Positions 18,033-25,795 of a stretch of 64,000 bases of DNA are shown one piece after another. The notes beneath the pieces were generated by a model. That model had not been told where the DNA came from, did no database searches, and saw only the letters and a list, made by a program, of their open reading frames with translations. Each line of letters begins with the position of its first letter. Position 1 is the first letter of the stretch. The stretch is taken from contig JAVVSK010000008.1 in NCBI GenBank assembly GCA_036654235.1, positions 1 to 64,000 on the forward strand, given 5' to 3'. Both the position numbers and the translations under genes were made by a program. Source of the DNA: JAVVSK01 sp036654235. GTDB taxonomy: Bacteria > Bacillota > Clostridia > Christensenellales > CAG-138.

Positions 18033-19127
18033 TTATTCAGCCAATAAAATCTCGCTGTGTTTGCACATCCAAACCGCAACGTCCGGCATTTCAATAACCC
18101 TATCGAGTACATAGTCCTCGGTTGAAGTTAAAAAGCACTGACAGTCCCTTATAGCATCGAGAAGCGCTTCTCTTCGCCCCTGATCAAGTTCCGAAAAAAC
18201 ATCGTCGAGAAGAAGAACCGGAGTTCCGCGACTCTCGCGAACTATTTCGAGAGTCGCGAGTTTAATTGAAAGCGCGACCGACCTCTGTTGTCCCTGAGAA
18301 CAAAAGTTCTTTACATCGTCGCCGTTTACGGATAAATCAATATCGTCCCGATGCAGCCCGACGGTCGTCGTTCCGCGCCTTATATCGTCATCTCTCGAAC
18401 GCCTAAGCGCCGCCATTATCCCCTCAGCGGAGCCGGCGTTCGCTATATAGGGTAGATATTTTACTTTTAGACTTTCCCTATTCCCGGTAAGCGACGCGGC
18501 TATAGGAGCGGATTTGGCGTTTAAGAGTTCGCAAAACTCATTTCGCTCTTTAAAGAGAACCGCGCCCGTATCCGCCAAAATCTCATCCCATGGTTCAATT
18601 ATACCCGGTCGATAGAGGTCTGAGGCATTTTTTAAGAGTTTATTTCTCTGTTTCAGCGCGTTCATATATCTTTGCAGCGTAAAAAAATATTTTTTCGAAA
18701 GTGATGATAGCTCCATATCTAAAAATTGTCTTCGTTCGGAGGGACTTCCCTTTACAAGGGAAAGATCCTCGGGGGCAAACATTACGACGTTAAAAATCCC
18801 CATAGCGTCGCCCAACTTTTCGACCTTTATTTTATCGACAAAAACCTGTTTCCTCTCGCTCTCTTTTAATGATATCGCTATCTCATGTTCACCCGATTCG
18901 TTTAAAATCGTCAAACCAATATAAGCTCCATCCTGCGAAAAAGAAATAAGATCATTATCCCGAGACGTTCTATGCGACCTTAAAAAAGCGCACATAAAAA
19001 GCGCCTCTAAAAGATTAGTTTTGCCTACACCGTTATCGCCCATCAAAAGATTGGTTTTAGGTTGGGGTACAAAAATTATGCTTTCGTAATTTCGAAAGCA
19101 CGTAAGCCTGAGCTTCTCTACTAACAT
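18033..19127 (-). CDS. recF: DNA replication/repair protein RecF
   Basis: A 364-residue SMC-like ATPase that helps load RecA at single-strand gaps. Walker A is GDNGVGKT (30-37), the signature motif lies in FCSQGQQRSVALSIKLA, and Walker B is VLLLDDVFSELD. The N-terminal LRLTCFRNYES is typical. It has its own promoter 31 bp upstream. In many Firmicutes dnaA, dnaN and a small S4-domain gene precede recF; here the upstream DNA holds a tRNA and an R-M operon instead. Confidence 0.95.
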   Translation of the reverse strand: MLVEKLRLTCFRNYESIIFVPQPKTNLLMGDNGVGKTNLLEALFMCAFLRSHRTSRDNDLISFSQDGAYIGLTILNESGEHEIAISLKESERKQVFVDKIKVEKLGDAMGIFNVVMFAPEDLSLVKGSPSERRQFLDMELSSLSKKYFFTLQRYMNALKQRNKLLKNASDLYRPGIIEPWDEILADTGAVLFKERNEFCELLNAKSAPIAASLTGNRESLKVKYLPYIANAGSAEGIMAALRRSRDDDIRRGTTTVGLHRDDIDLSVNGDDVKNFCSQGQQRSVALSIKLATLEIVRESRGTPVLLLDDVFSELDQGRREALLDAIRDCQCFLTSTEDYVLDRVIEMPDVAVWMCKHSEILLAE

Positions 19128-19157
19128 AAAGCCTCACTCATTCGATTCTTCTTCATT

Positions 19158-19186
19158 ATTATATCATACCTTTCGGGAAAAAACAA
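19158..19186 (-). promoter_or_regulatory. Promoter of the recF-gyrB-gyrA operon
   Basis: On the minus strand: TTGTTT (19186-19181), 17-bp spacer, TATAAT (19163-19158), 31 bp before the recF ATG. A strong sigma-A candidate driving recF and probably the whole downstream run. Confidence 0.7.
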
Positions 19187-19196
19187 GCCCGATAGA

Positions 19197-19276
19197 CCCG
19201 GCGTTTAAATTGACTATGGCAAAAAAGTCAATGTTTATAGGCATTATCCGGAATATGAAGGGTCAAAAACGCCGGG
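19197..19276. repeat. Nested inverted repeats upstream of recF
   Basis: CCCGGCGTTT (19197-19206) is matched by its exact reverse complement AAACGCCGGG (19267-19276). Inside is a second pair, ATTGACT (about 19209) and AGTCAAT, separated by about 10 nt. Together they could fold into an 80-nt branched structure. It sits between the recF promoter and the tRNA promoter and no gene explains it. Confidence 0.45.
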
Positions 19277-19374
19277 GAAAATGTTCTTGTTTGCGCTTTT
19301 CAGATGCTTTTTATCGAAACACATGTATTTACACGTCGAATTTTAAAATATAAGATTTTTCGATAAAAAAGCTC

Positions 19375-19403
19375 TTGACAAATGCGTTTTTTTTTGTTAG
19401 AAT
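19375..19403 (+). promoter_or_regulatory. Promoter of tRNA-Leu
   Basis: TTGACA (19375-19380), 17-bp spacer, TAGAAT (19398-19403), 20 bp before the mature tRNA 5' end: nearly ideal sigma-A promoter for a stable RNA gene. Confidence 0.8.
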
Positions 19404-19423
19404 TCCACTTACAGTTTTGATTT

Positions 19424-19506
19424 GCGGTCGTGGCGTAATCGGCAGACGCGTGCGTTTAAGGGGCGCATGGGAGACCGTATGGGTTCAAGTCCCATCGACC
19501 GCACCA
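19424..19506 (+). tRNA. tRNA-Leu (anticodon AAG)
   Basis: 83 nt with encoded CCA. The acceptor arm GCGGTCG/CGACCGC is perfect, the T arm is ATGGG-TTCAAGT-CCCAT, and the D loop contains GG. The anticodon stem TGCGT/GCGCA (last pair T-G) encloses the loop TTAAGGG, so positions 34-36 are AAG, a leucine anticodon. The variable arm is about 11 nt (class II, as in leucine tRNAs). A34 in bacterial leucine tRNAs is unusual, because most bacteria use GAG, TAG or CAG; it would be expected to be deaminated to inosine by TadA, and a tadA gene is at 41014-41460. Confidence 0.92.
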
Positions 19507-19510
19507 AAAA

Positions 19511-19536
19511 AAGTCCCGATTTATCGGGGCTTTTTG
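19511..19536 (+). terminator. Terminator after tRNA-Leu
   Basis: AGTCCCGAT (from 19512) and ATCGGGGCT form a stem with a tiny loop, followed by TTTTT. Immediately downstream of the CCA end. Confidence 0.8.
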
Positions 19537-19758
19537 CTATTTTGGGGACGGCTTTGAACCCACTAAAGAACCCATTCTGTTATTTTCGTTTGAAAAAATA
19601 GAATCGAAGGCTCGCTGCATATAGTCTGCCGCAAACTCTAAATCTCCTTCCATTTCGTGTCCGTAATTCCCTTCGGTGTCCATGTTTTTTGAATGGTCTA
19701 CAACCATCTTTTTAAGCCCCCCGGGCATCTCCTTATTAACCGAATTGTCACCATCCAT
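19537..19758 (-). CDS. Small acidic protein at the end of R-M operon 2, unknown function
   Basis: A 73-residue protein with a perfect AAAGGAG ribosome site 8 nt before ATG 19758, 16 nt after the endonuclease stop, so it is very likely translated as the last gene of the operon. The sequence (DGDNSVNKEMPGGLKKMVV ... GDLEFAADYMQRAFDSIF) is acidic, has a possible amphipathic helix near residues 41-55, and matches nothing I recognise. Its 3' end runs into the tRNA terminator region, so the tail (VGSKPSPK) may be a new sequence created by fusion at the island edge. A role as an accessory or control factor of the R-M system is conceivable but unsupported. Confidence 0.6.
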   Translation of the reverse strand: MDGDNSVNKEMPGGLKKMVVDHSKNMDTEGNYGHEMEGDLEFAADYMQRAFDSIFSNENNRMGSLVGSKPSPK

Positions 19759-19774
19759 TGTGAGTACTCCTTTA

Positions 19775-20503
19775 TTAGCTTTTTCCGTATTTTGCTTTGA
19801 TATGATCCCATTTAGGAAAATCTATATCAACTCCGTAGTGGTTTTTGTAGCTTCTCTTAAAGCGGTTTTTCCATTGCGCTCCCTGTGCTCGAGTTTCCGG
19901 ATTCTGATAGATTGTTTCCTCAAATGCGGACAAATAATCTGTCATTGATTCAAACATATGTGCATTACCTCTGGTAGTGTACCAGTTACCCGGTCGCATT
20001 TTTTGAAGAATCCCATTTTTATATTGCACCGTGATAGGCCAATTGTCCATTGTTTTTGTAATTTCCCAAATCTTTTTGATCCACAAGTCTTTGACTATGA
20101 CATCTCCGGTTGCTTCATCCATTACATATCCGAAAATAATAAAATCGGTTTCCAAATGATAAGGCTTTTCAATTAGCTCATTGACAAATGCTTTGAAATC
20201 TGCAATATCAAACGCAGGACTTGATTCACGGTTGAAGGCCTTAACCTCTAACAGATTATTTGTATGGTCACTTGGGTTAAGGTAAACATCTGGAGGCATC
20301 TGTGTATTTGGATTTGGGTCATACTCGATATTTCTTGCTTCGAGCCAACCCTCTAACCACTCTTTAAGAATATTTCCGACAACATCTTTTCTTTTTACGA
20401 TAATGCTAACATCCCCCAAGTGAAAATGAATCTGCCCTTTGACGGTCTTTATCTTATCTTCGTTGATAAGCTTGTCATAAATTTCTTGTGCAGTTAATTT
20501 CAT
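19775..20503 (-). CDS. Type II restriction endonuclease, NgoBV-like
   Basis: A 242-residue protein directly behind a C5 methyltransferase (1-nt gap). The PD-(D/E)XK centre is visible: Pro71-Asp72 in MPPDVYLNP and Glu86-Val87-Lys88 in NLLEVKAFN. The layout, with N-terminal MKLTAQEIYDKLI and DFIIFGYVMD, recalls the NgoBV/NlaIV family, whose named members recognise GGNNCC; I give this as recollection of the family, not a search result. It would cut unmodified foreign DNA at the site the partner enzyme methylates. The start is ATG 20503. Confidence 0.75.
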   Translation of the reverse strand: MKLTAQEIYDKLINEDKIKTVKGQIHFHLGDVSIIVKRKDVVGNILKEWLEGWLEARNIEYDPNPNTQMPPDVYLNPSDHTNNLLEVKAFNRESSPAFDIADFKAFVNELIEKPYHLETDFIIFGYVMDEATGDVIVKDLWIKKIWEITKTMDNWPITVQYKNGILQKMRPGNWYTTRGNAHMFESMTDYLSAFEETIYQNPETRAQGAQWKNRFKRSYKNHYGVDIDFPKWDHIKAKYGKS

Positions 20504-20504
20504 A

Positions 20505-21791
20505 TCACTTCACATCCTTTGCATAAATATCAAGAACTCTGTTGGCAACCGCTTTTATTACCGGGATCACAACCGTATTTCCCAAGAGGTCATACCCTTC
20601 ATCAATAGAAACATCAAATTGATAATTGTCGGGATAGCCAAATAATCGAAGCCCCTCACGCAATGACAGCGGTCTAATTCCTTGCTTGTCCGGTACAAAC
20701 AAATGCTGCATATCCATCGCAACAAGTGTAGGTGCAATTTCCGATGGTGCTAATACCTTCGCTACCTCAAATGACATTTTCCCTGCTACAATGTTATACC
20801 CCGGAGGTAGACTTTCATCTTGTTCTCTGCGATTATTAACTTTTCTTTTTGGATGTTCCTTACGCACATATTTCTTAGCAACAAGGTCTTCCAACATATT
20901 TTCCAAATCGGGTACATTATAAAATGTGCGTATCATTGCTATGGTAAGTGGCATACCATCCATCCAGTCAATACCATATTCTTCTGCCCATTTCTTCTTT
21001 CTGCGCTCTTTCATCATCATATTGAGCAGAATTTTTTGTTCAGCACTAACGGCGCCCTTATACTCAATGTCCCAACTATGGATATTATTATCGCCACCAC
21101 GCTTATCCTTGATTGCCTTTCCATATAGTTCTTCAATAGGATAGTGGCTCAAAAGCAGCTTTGTAAATTTGCTATCAACAGTAGGAAGTCCAAGCTCAAG
21201 TACATCCGCTAATATTGATGACTTATGAGCAAATCTTTCAAGATTTGGAAATTCGTTTTTTGTTCCAACGATATAAATTCGTTTTCTTTCCTGAGGAAGA
21301 CCAAATGATTTTGCATTAAGAACACGCCAAGAAACTTTATAATGCAATGCTTCCAGATGTTCAAGAATTGTTGTTAATGTTCGCCCAATTTTATCATGTG
21401 AATTCTCTCTGTCATGATTCACTAACCCTTCAACATTCTCAAGCACAAAACCATAAGGGTTCTTTTCCTTTAAAATTCGTTCAACCTCAAAAAAAAGAGT
21501 TCCTCTCGTATCTTGAAACCCGAGCCTTTTTCCGGCGGCAGAAAATGCCTGACACGGAAATCCGGCAAGAAGAAAATCAAAATCCGGCATTTCTTTTTCA
21601 TCCACTTGTGTAATATCTCCAAAAATGTTTTCACCCGGATGATTTTGATTAAGAACGCTAACTGCATAAGGTTTAATTTCAGAAGTGAAAACACATTCCG
21701 CTTGAAATCCCTTGTCCGCACAAGCTAATTCAAAACCTTTTCGTATGCCGCCAATCCCGGCGAAAAGGTCTATAAATTTAATTGTCTTCAT
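20505..21791 (-). CDS. DNA (cytosine-5) methyltransferase of R-M system 2
   Basis: A 428-residue Dcm-type enzyme: motif I FIDLFAGIGGIRKGFE, motif IV GFPCQAFSAAGKR with catalytic Cys80, motif VI LENVEGLVNHD, motif VIII QERKRIYIVG, and motif X DLLGNTVVIPVIKAVANRV. The long region between motifs VIII and X is the target recognition domain. ATG 21791 is preferred (MKTIKFIDLFAG) because GAGGAG is then well placed; ATG 21809 is in frame but has no ribosome site. It overlaps the regulator gene by 14 nt. It protects the host against the NgoBV-like nuclease. Confidence 0.94.
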   Translation of the reverse strand: MKTIKFIDLFAGIGGIRKGFELACADKGFQAECVFTSEIKPYAVSVLNQNHPGENIFGDITQVDEKEMPDFDFLLAGFPCQAFSAAGKRLGFQDTRGTLFFEVERILKEKNPYGFVLENVEGLVNHDRENSHDKIGRTLTTILEHLEALHYKVSWRVLNAKSFGLPQERKRIYIVGTKNEFPNLERFAHKSSILADVLELGLPTVDSKFTKLLLSHYPIEELYGKAIKDKRGGDNNIHSWDIEYKGAVSAEQKILLNMMMKERRKKKWAEEYGIDWMDGMPLTIAMIRTFYNVPDLENMLEDLVAKKYVRKEHPKRKVNNRREQDESLPPGYNIVAGKMSFEVAKVLAPSEIAPTLVAMDMQHLFVPDKQGIRPLSLREGLRLFGYPDNYQFDVSIDEGYDLLGNTVVIPVIKAVANRVLDIYAKDVK

Positions 21792-22014
21792 TCTGTTTCT
21801 TCTCCTCATTTTCTTCAGGCATAAATTCCATTATGTCTTCGACGTTACAATTTAAGGTATCGCAAATCTTACGAAGAACATCGGTTGAAACATCTTTGCT
21901 TTGTGATAATAAGCCAAGCGAATAGTGGGTCAATTTTGCTTCTCGCTCTAAATCGCTTTTCTTCATATCCCTATCTATCAACAGCTTCCAAAGTTTTTTA
22001 TATATTACAGACAT
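21778..22014 (-). CDS. XRE-type HTH regulator (controller-like) of R-M system 2
   Basis: A 78-residue Cro/CI-type protein: YKKLWKLLIDRDMKKSDLER, then AKLTHYSLGLLSQSKDVSTD (helix-turn-helix), then LRKICDTLNCNVEDIMEF, with an acidic tail. This is the common small Firmicutes HTH protein with the NxEDIMEF ending. ATG 22014 has AAGGAG 8 nt upstream; the frame is open further 5' across the promoter, so the longer version is rejected. Its position ahead of the methyltransferase and endonuclease genes, with a palindrome between -35 and -10 of its promoter, suggests it is the R-M controller. Confidence 0.82.
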   Translation of the reverse strand: MSVIYKKLWKLLIDRDMKKSDLEREAKLTHYSLGLLSQSKDVSTDVLRKICDTLNCNVEDIMEFMPEENEEKKQNEDN

Positions 22015-22045
22015 TTGCTTTTCTCCTTGCAAAACATATGCATAG

Positions 22046-22074
22046 ATTATATCATAAAATGATCTGTTTTTCAA
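22046..22074 (-). promoter_or_regulatory. Promoter with palindrome, R-M operon 2
   Basis: On the minus strand: TTGAAA (22074-22069), 17-bp spacer, TATAAT (22051-22046). The spacer contains the palindrome ATCAT-N3-ATGAT (22051-22063), a possible operator for the XRE protein encoded 32 bp downstream. Confidence 0.65.
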
Positions 22075-22306
22075 TCAATTTTGATGATATTCATACTTTT
22101 ATTTCTAATATCACTTAGCGTCTTGAGTTCCTTCAACTACTCCCAAAACATAATAACCTCTTTAATACTTCCCGAAAAAGGAAACCTGCCATCGTTTCTG
22201 AATAGCAGTTCGTCTTTCGGCTATACAACAGTAACGCTGATTTTTTGATATTTAAAAGCCAAAAATTTTAGGATTTGAAAAAGCATACAACACGGAAACG
22301 ACCAAA

Positions 22307-22347
22307 AGCAGGTCTATTCCCCGTCAAACGGAAATAGACCTGCTTTT
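22307..22347. terminator. Orphan bidirectional hairpin
   Basis: AAAAGCAGGTCTATT pairs with AAATAGACCTGCTTTT around CCCCGTCAAACGG. The A and T tails make it able to terminate in either direction. No gene ends here: the R-M operon reads away from it and nothing lies between it and the hyd leader. It may mark a lost gene. Confidence 0.6.
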
Positions 22348-22774
22348 ACGCGAGAAAAGATGATATGTTTAAATAAAGGTTATGAATATAACGATGCAAG
22401 CATAAAGAACGATATCGTTTGCTCAAATTGACGCATGAAATACTAAACTTTGTAATCAAATCACCAATCATTTCAATTGCATCCATGCCTATTTAGATAA
22501 TGATCCTTTAATGCATTTCTTTTTTACTTTCCATAAATTTAATAAAATCTTTTATTGCTTTTTACCGTTGTCCATGCTATTGTTAGCTCAATAAGATTTT
22601 GCTTTTTTGGCTTAGACATGCTTTGCATAATCTTGTCGTTCGTTCTGAGTGTACGAGGGTTCGTCCTAAGTAGGAAGGCGAAACGCTGTTATTCCATAGC
22701 TGCTGTCCGTTTTTATATTAAAGACTGCACTATTATTTATGGTCTTATGGCTATTTGTATTTCTACACGATCCA
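22348..22774 (+). other. Gene-free stretch upstream of the hyd operon; possible structured leader
   Basis: No gene is supported. The part at about 22628-22710 can pair locally (TCCT-AAGT-AGGA inside GTTCG...CGAAAC, then AGC...GCT) and the stretch ends in a strong terminator at 22775-22810, directly ahead of the hyd genes. This leader-plus-terminator layout could be an RNA regulator, but I recognise no known riboswitch class. Confidence 0.3.
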
Positions 22775-22810
22775 CCCCTCCCACTTAAAAGTTGGCGAGG
22801 GGCTTTTTTT
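22775..22810 (+). terminator. Terminator or attenuator ahead of the hyd operon
   Basis: CCCCTC (22775-22780) and GAGGGG (22797-22802) close a stem that also contains CCAACTT-like pairing around AAAA, followed by CTTTTTTT. It lies 59 nt before the first hyd ATG, so it either ends a leader RNA or acts as an attenuator. Confidence 0.7.
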
Positions 22811-22868
22811 ACGCAAAAATCGCTCCGCCGTTCTACCCTATTATTTTCTTATGAAAGGAACGTATAAC

Positions 22869-23120
22869 ATGGAAACGAGAATTGCGCAAATTGGAATCAT
22901 AGTTGAAAATCCGGATTCCGTTGAAAAAATCAACGCACTGCTTCATCAATATAGCGCCTATATTGTTGGGAGAATGGGTATCCCTTACCCGAAAAAGAAG
23001 ATTTCGGTAATCAGCGTAATTATAGATGCCCCGGCGGATGATATAGGCGCCCTCACCGGAAAACTTGGCATGTTGCCCGGAGTAACAACAAAAACGCTAT
23101 ATGCAAAGGTTAATCAATGA
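22869..23120 (+). CDS. TM1266-type iron-only hydrogenase system regulator
   Basis: An 83-residue ACT-like/NikR-C-like small protein (METRIAQIGIIVENPDSVEKI...YSAYIVGRMGIPY ... ISVIIDAPADDIGALTGKLGMLPGV). It matches the family named after TM1266 that is regularly encoded with [FeFe]-hydrogenase maturases. The fold resembles ligand-binding regulatory domains without a DNA-binding part, and its mode of action is not established. ATG 22869 is chosen because AAAGGA lies 9 nt upstream. It overlaps hydE by 4 nt (ATGA), so the two are translationally coupled. Confidence 0.85.
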   Translation: METRIAQIGIIVENPDSVEKINALLHQYSAYIVGRMGIPYPKKKISVISVIIDAPADDIGALTGKLGMLPGVTTKTLYAKVNQ

Positions 23121-24214
23121 ATGAACCAATAACTTCCGCCAATAGGATTGATGCTGAAATTAACTTAAAGCAGCTTGCTTATGAACATAGATTGGAAAAA
23201 GCTAAATTTTTTTCACTGCTCACCTATTTGAAAAATACCGATGCTTCTAATGAACTTCTTTTTTCTTTAGCAAGGAAGATAACAGAATCCCATTTTGGAA
23301 ATGGTGTTTACATACGCGGTTTAATTGAATTCACAAATTACTGCATAAACGACTGTTACTATTGCGGTATAAGAAAGAGCAACGAAAGCATCTCCCGCTA
23401 TCGTTTGACAAAAGACGAGATTTTAGCTTGTTGCGAAGAGGGCTATCGGGTAGGGTTTCGTACCTTCGTTTTACAAGGCGGCGAAGATCCCGCCTTAACC
23501 GACGAAATTCTCATGCAATTGATTACTGAAATAAAGTCTCTCTATCCTGACTGTGCTATAACCTTATCGATAGGCGAACGAACTAAGGAAAGTTACAAAG
23601 CGCTTTATAATAGCGGAGCTGATAGATATTTATTACGCCACGAGACGGCTTCTCCAAATCATTATCGAAAGCTGCATCCCGCCTCTATGAGCTTATCAAA
23701 AAGAAAACAATGCCTTTTAGACTTGAAAGAAATAGGGTTTCAGGTTGGAGCGGGGTTTATGGTCGGTTCGCCTTTTCAAACCACGGAAAACTTACTCGAA
23801 GACTTATTCTTTCTTCAAGAGCTAAAGCCGCATATGATCGGCATAGGTCCTTTTATTTCCCATCATCAAACGCCGTTTCGAAAAGAAAAGTCGGGAAGCC
23901 TTTTTCTAACGCTTCAGCTTTTAGCGTTAATTCGCCTTATGCATCCGGAAGTGCTCCTTCCGGCAACCACGGCGTTAAGCAGCATTGACGAAAAAGGGCG
24001 CGAACTCGGATTCCTAGCGGGTGCGAACGTCGTTATGCCGAATTTATCCCCGTTCAACCTACGAAAACAATACGATCTATACGATAACAAACTCTCTGCT
24101 GGTTCCGAAGCTGGCGAGGGACTTGAGGCTTTAAGCGCACAGCTTGCCTTAATTGACCGAACGATAATAATAGGTCGCGGAGATCATCCCTCAATAAAAC
24201 CACCTAAATTATAA
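23117..24214 (+). CDS. hydE: [FeFe] hydrogenase H-cluster maturase HydE (radical SAM)
   Basis: A 365-residue radical-SAM enzyme with the cluster-binding motif CINDCYYCGIRK (Cys-x3-Cys-x2-Cys, about residues 75-85) preceded by GVYIRGLIEFTNYC. The conserved GGEDP and RHETASP sequences identify HydE. It works with HydG and HydF to build the diiron subcluster of the H-cluster; HydE acts on the HydG-derived Fe(CO)2(CN) cysteine synthon. It is encoded between the TM1266-type regulator and hydG. No hydrogenase structural gene is within this window. Confidence 0.95.
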   Translation: MNEPITSANRIDAEINLKQLAYEHRLEKAKFFSLLTYLKNTDASNELLFSLARKITESHFGNGVYIRGLIEFTNYCINDCYYCGIRKSNESISRYRLTKDEILACCEEGYRVGFRTFVLQGGEDPALTDEILMQLITEIKSLYPDCAITLSIGERTKESYKALYNSGADRYLLRHETASPNHYRKLHPASMSLSKRKQCLLDLKEIGFQVGAGFMVGSPFQTTENLLEDLFFLQELKPHMIGIGPFISHHQTPFRKEKSGSLFLTLQLLALIRLMHPEVLLPATTALSSIDEKGRELGFLAGANVVMPNLSPFNLRKQYDLYDNKLSAGSEAGEGLEALSAQLALIDRTIIIGRGDHPSIKPPKL

Positions 24215-24273
24215 TAATTATATAGCGTCTCGTTGATTTTAAAAGCGACGACGAAAAAAGAAAGGAAACTATT

Positions 24274-25698
24274 ATGAATCAGTATGATCCAAAATCACCT
24301 CAAGCCAAAGATTTTATTAGCCATGATGAAATCATTGATACATTGGAATATGCAAAGGCAAATAAGAATAATAAAGCGTTGATTTCTTCTTTAATCGCCC
24401 GCGCCGCGGACTGTAAAGGACTTTCCCATCGTGAAGCCGCCGTACTGCTTGAATGTGAGATTGAAGAAGAAAATCAAAAGATGTTTACCTTGGCAAAGGC
24501 AATTAAGAAAAAATTCTATGGCAATAGAATCGTAATGTTCGCGCCTCTCTATCTCTCTAACTATTGCATCAATGGCTGCGTTTATTGCCCCTATCATAAA
24601 CAAAATGAGCATATTTCAAGAAAGAAGCTGACGCAAGAGGAAATTAAGAAAGAAACGATCGCCCTACAGGACATGGGTCATAAAAGGCTCGCTTTGGAAG
24701 CCGGAGAAGATCCGGAAAACAATCCTATAGAATATATTTTAGAAAGTATAAAAACTATTTATAGCGTAAAACATAAAAACGGAGCAATACGCCGCGTAAA
24801 TGTAAATATTGCAGCTACTACCGTAGAAAATTATCGAAAACTAAAAGAGGCGGGAATAGGAACCTATATTCTGTTTCAAGAAACATACAATAGGGAAAAT
24901 TACGAAATGCTTCATCCAAAGGGACCGAAACATAATTACAACTATCATACGGAAGCTATGGATCGTGCAATGGAAGGCGGTATTGACGATGTCGGTATAG
25001 GCGTATTATTTGGTCTTAACCTCTATCGTTACGACTTTGTCGGTCTTTTAATGCATGCCGAACATTTAGAGGCCGCTAATGGCGTAGGACCTCATACTAT
25101 AAGCGTTCCTCGCCTTTGCCCCGCCGACGATATCGATCCAAACACTTTTTCAAACGCCATTAATGATGAAATATTCGCAAAAATCGTCGCGGTCTTAAGA
25201 ATTGCCGTACCTTATACGGGAATGATCGTCTCGACGAGAGAATCAAAAAGCAGCCGTGAAAAAGTACTTGAACTTGGTATTTCGCAAATTAGCGGCGCTT
25301 CCTGTACGAGCGTAGGCGGCTATGCAGAAAAAGAGGCTCCCGACGATAATTCCGCCCAATTCGACGTAAGCGATACGAGGACATTGGATGAAATCGTAAA
25401 TTGGCTTTTAACTCTGAATCATATTCCGAGCTTCTGCACCGCCTGTTACCGCGAAGGTCGAACGGGTGATCGATTCATGTCCCTGGTTAAATCGGGGCAA
25501 ATCGTAAACTGCTGTCTACCTAACGCGCTTATGACGTTAAAAGAATATTTAGAGGATTATGCCTCGGAAGAAACGAAGAAATTAGGGGAAGCAATGATTC
25601 TTCGCGAGGTAGAGCATATTCCAAATGAAAAGGTAAGAGCTATCGCTAAAGAACATCTTGCCGAATTGAGCGGCGGAAAACGCGATTTTCGTTTCTAA
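24274..25698 (+). CDS. hydG: [FeFe] hydrogenase H-cluster maturase HydG (radical SAM)
   Basis: A 474-residue tyrosine lyase that cleaves tyrosine to p-cresol and dehydroglycine, which supplies the CO and CN ligands. The radical-SAM motif is CINGCVYCPYHKQN; EAGEDPENNP and LFQETYNRENYEMLHP are family marks. The C-terminal auxiliary cluster ligands are CTACYREGRTGDRF and IVNCCLPNAL. AAAGGAA precedes ATG 24274, 59 nt after hydE. A terminator-like hairpin at 25714 separates it from hydF. Confidence 0.96.
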   Translation: MNQYDPKSPQAKDFISHDEIIDTLEYAKANKNNKALISSLIARAADCKGLSHREAAVLLECEIEEENQKMFTLAKAIKKKFYGNRIVMFAPLYLSNYCINGCVYCPYHKQNEHISRKKLTQEEIKKETIALQDMGHKRLALEAGEDPENNPIEYILESIKTIYSVKHKNGAIRRVNVNIAATTVENYRKLKEAGIGTYILFQETYNRENYEMLHPKGPKHNYNYHTEAMDRAMEGGIDDVGIGVLFGLNLYRYDFVGLLMHAEHLEAANGVGPHTISVPRLCPADDIDPNTFSNAINDEIFAKIVAVLRIAVPYTGMIVSTRESKSSREKVLELGISQISGASCTSVGGYAEKEAPDDNSAQFDVSDTRTLDEIVNWLLTLNHIPSFCTACYREGRTGDRFMSLVKSGQIVNCCLPNALMTLKEYLEDYASEETKKLGEAMILREVEHIPNEKVRAIAKEHLAELSGGKRDFRF

Positions 25699-25713
25699 AA
25701 TAAACAAATTGTC

Positions 25714-25750
25714 GGTGCGTTGTCACAATAATCGGCAACGCACCCGTTTT
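25714..25750 (+). terminator. Hairpin between hydG and hydF
   Basis: GGTGCGTTG (25714-25722) and CAACGCACC (25736-25744) form a 9-bp stem followed by CGTTTTT. It should reduce read-through into hydF; no clear separate promoter for hydF is visible in the remaining 45 nt, so partial termination is likely. Confidence 0.7.
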
Positions 25751-25795
25751 TATAAAAGAAAAGCCGCCTAAGCTTATCTGTAGAATGGAGTTTTC

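Noticed and set aside
19424..22350. Integration of R-M island 2 at the tRNA-Leu 3' end (att site)
   Set aside because: I looked for a copy of the tRNA 3' end (T arm plus CGACCGCACCA) at the far side of the operon and found none, and there is no integrase. The resemblance of GGGTTCAAAGCC at about 19545-19560 to a T arm is too short.
22638..22710. Known riboswitch (TPP, SAM, glycine, lysine, c-di-GMP, FMN) upstream of hyd genes
   Set aside because: None of the conserved core sequences I know for these classes is present.
22555..22788. 77-codon plus-strand frame ahead of the hyd operon
   Set aside because: It runs through the terminator hairpin, has no ribosome site and no family resemblance.
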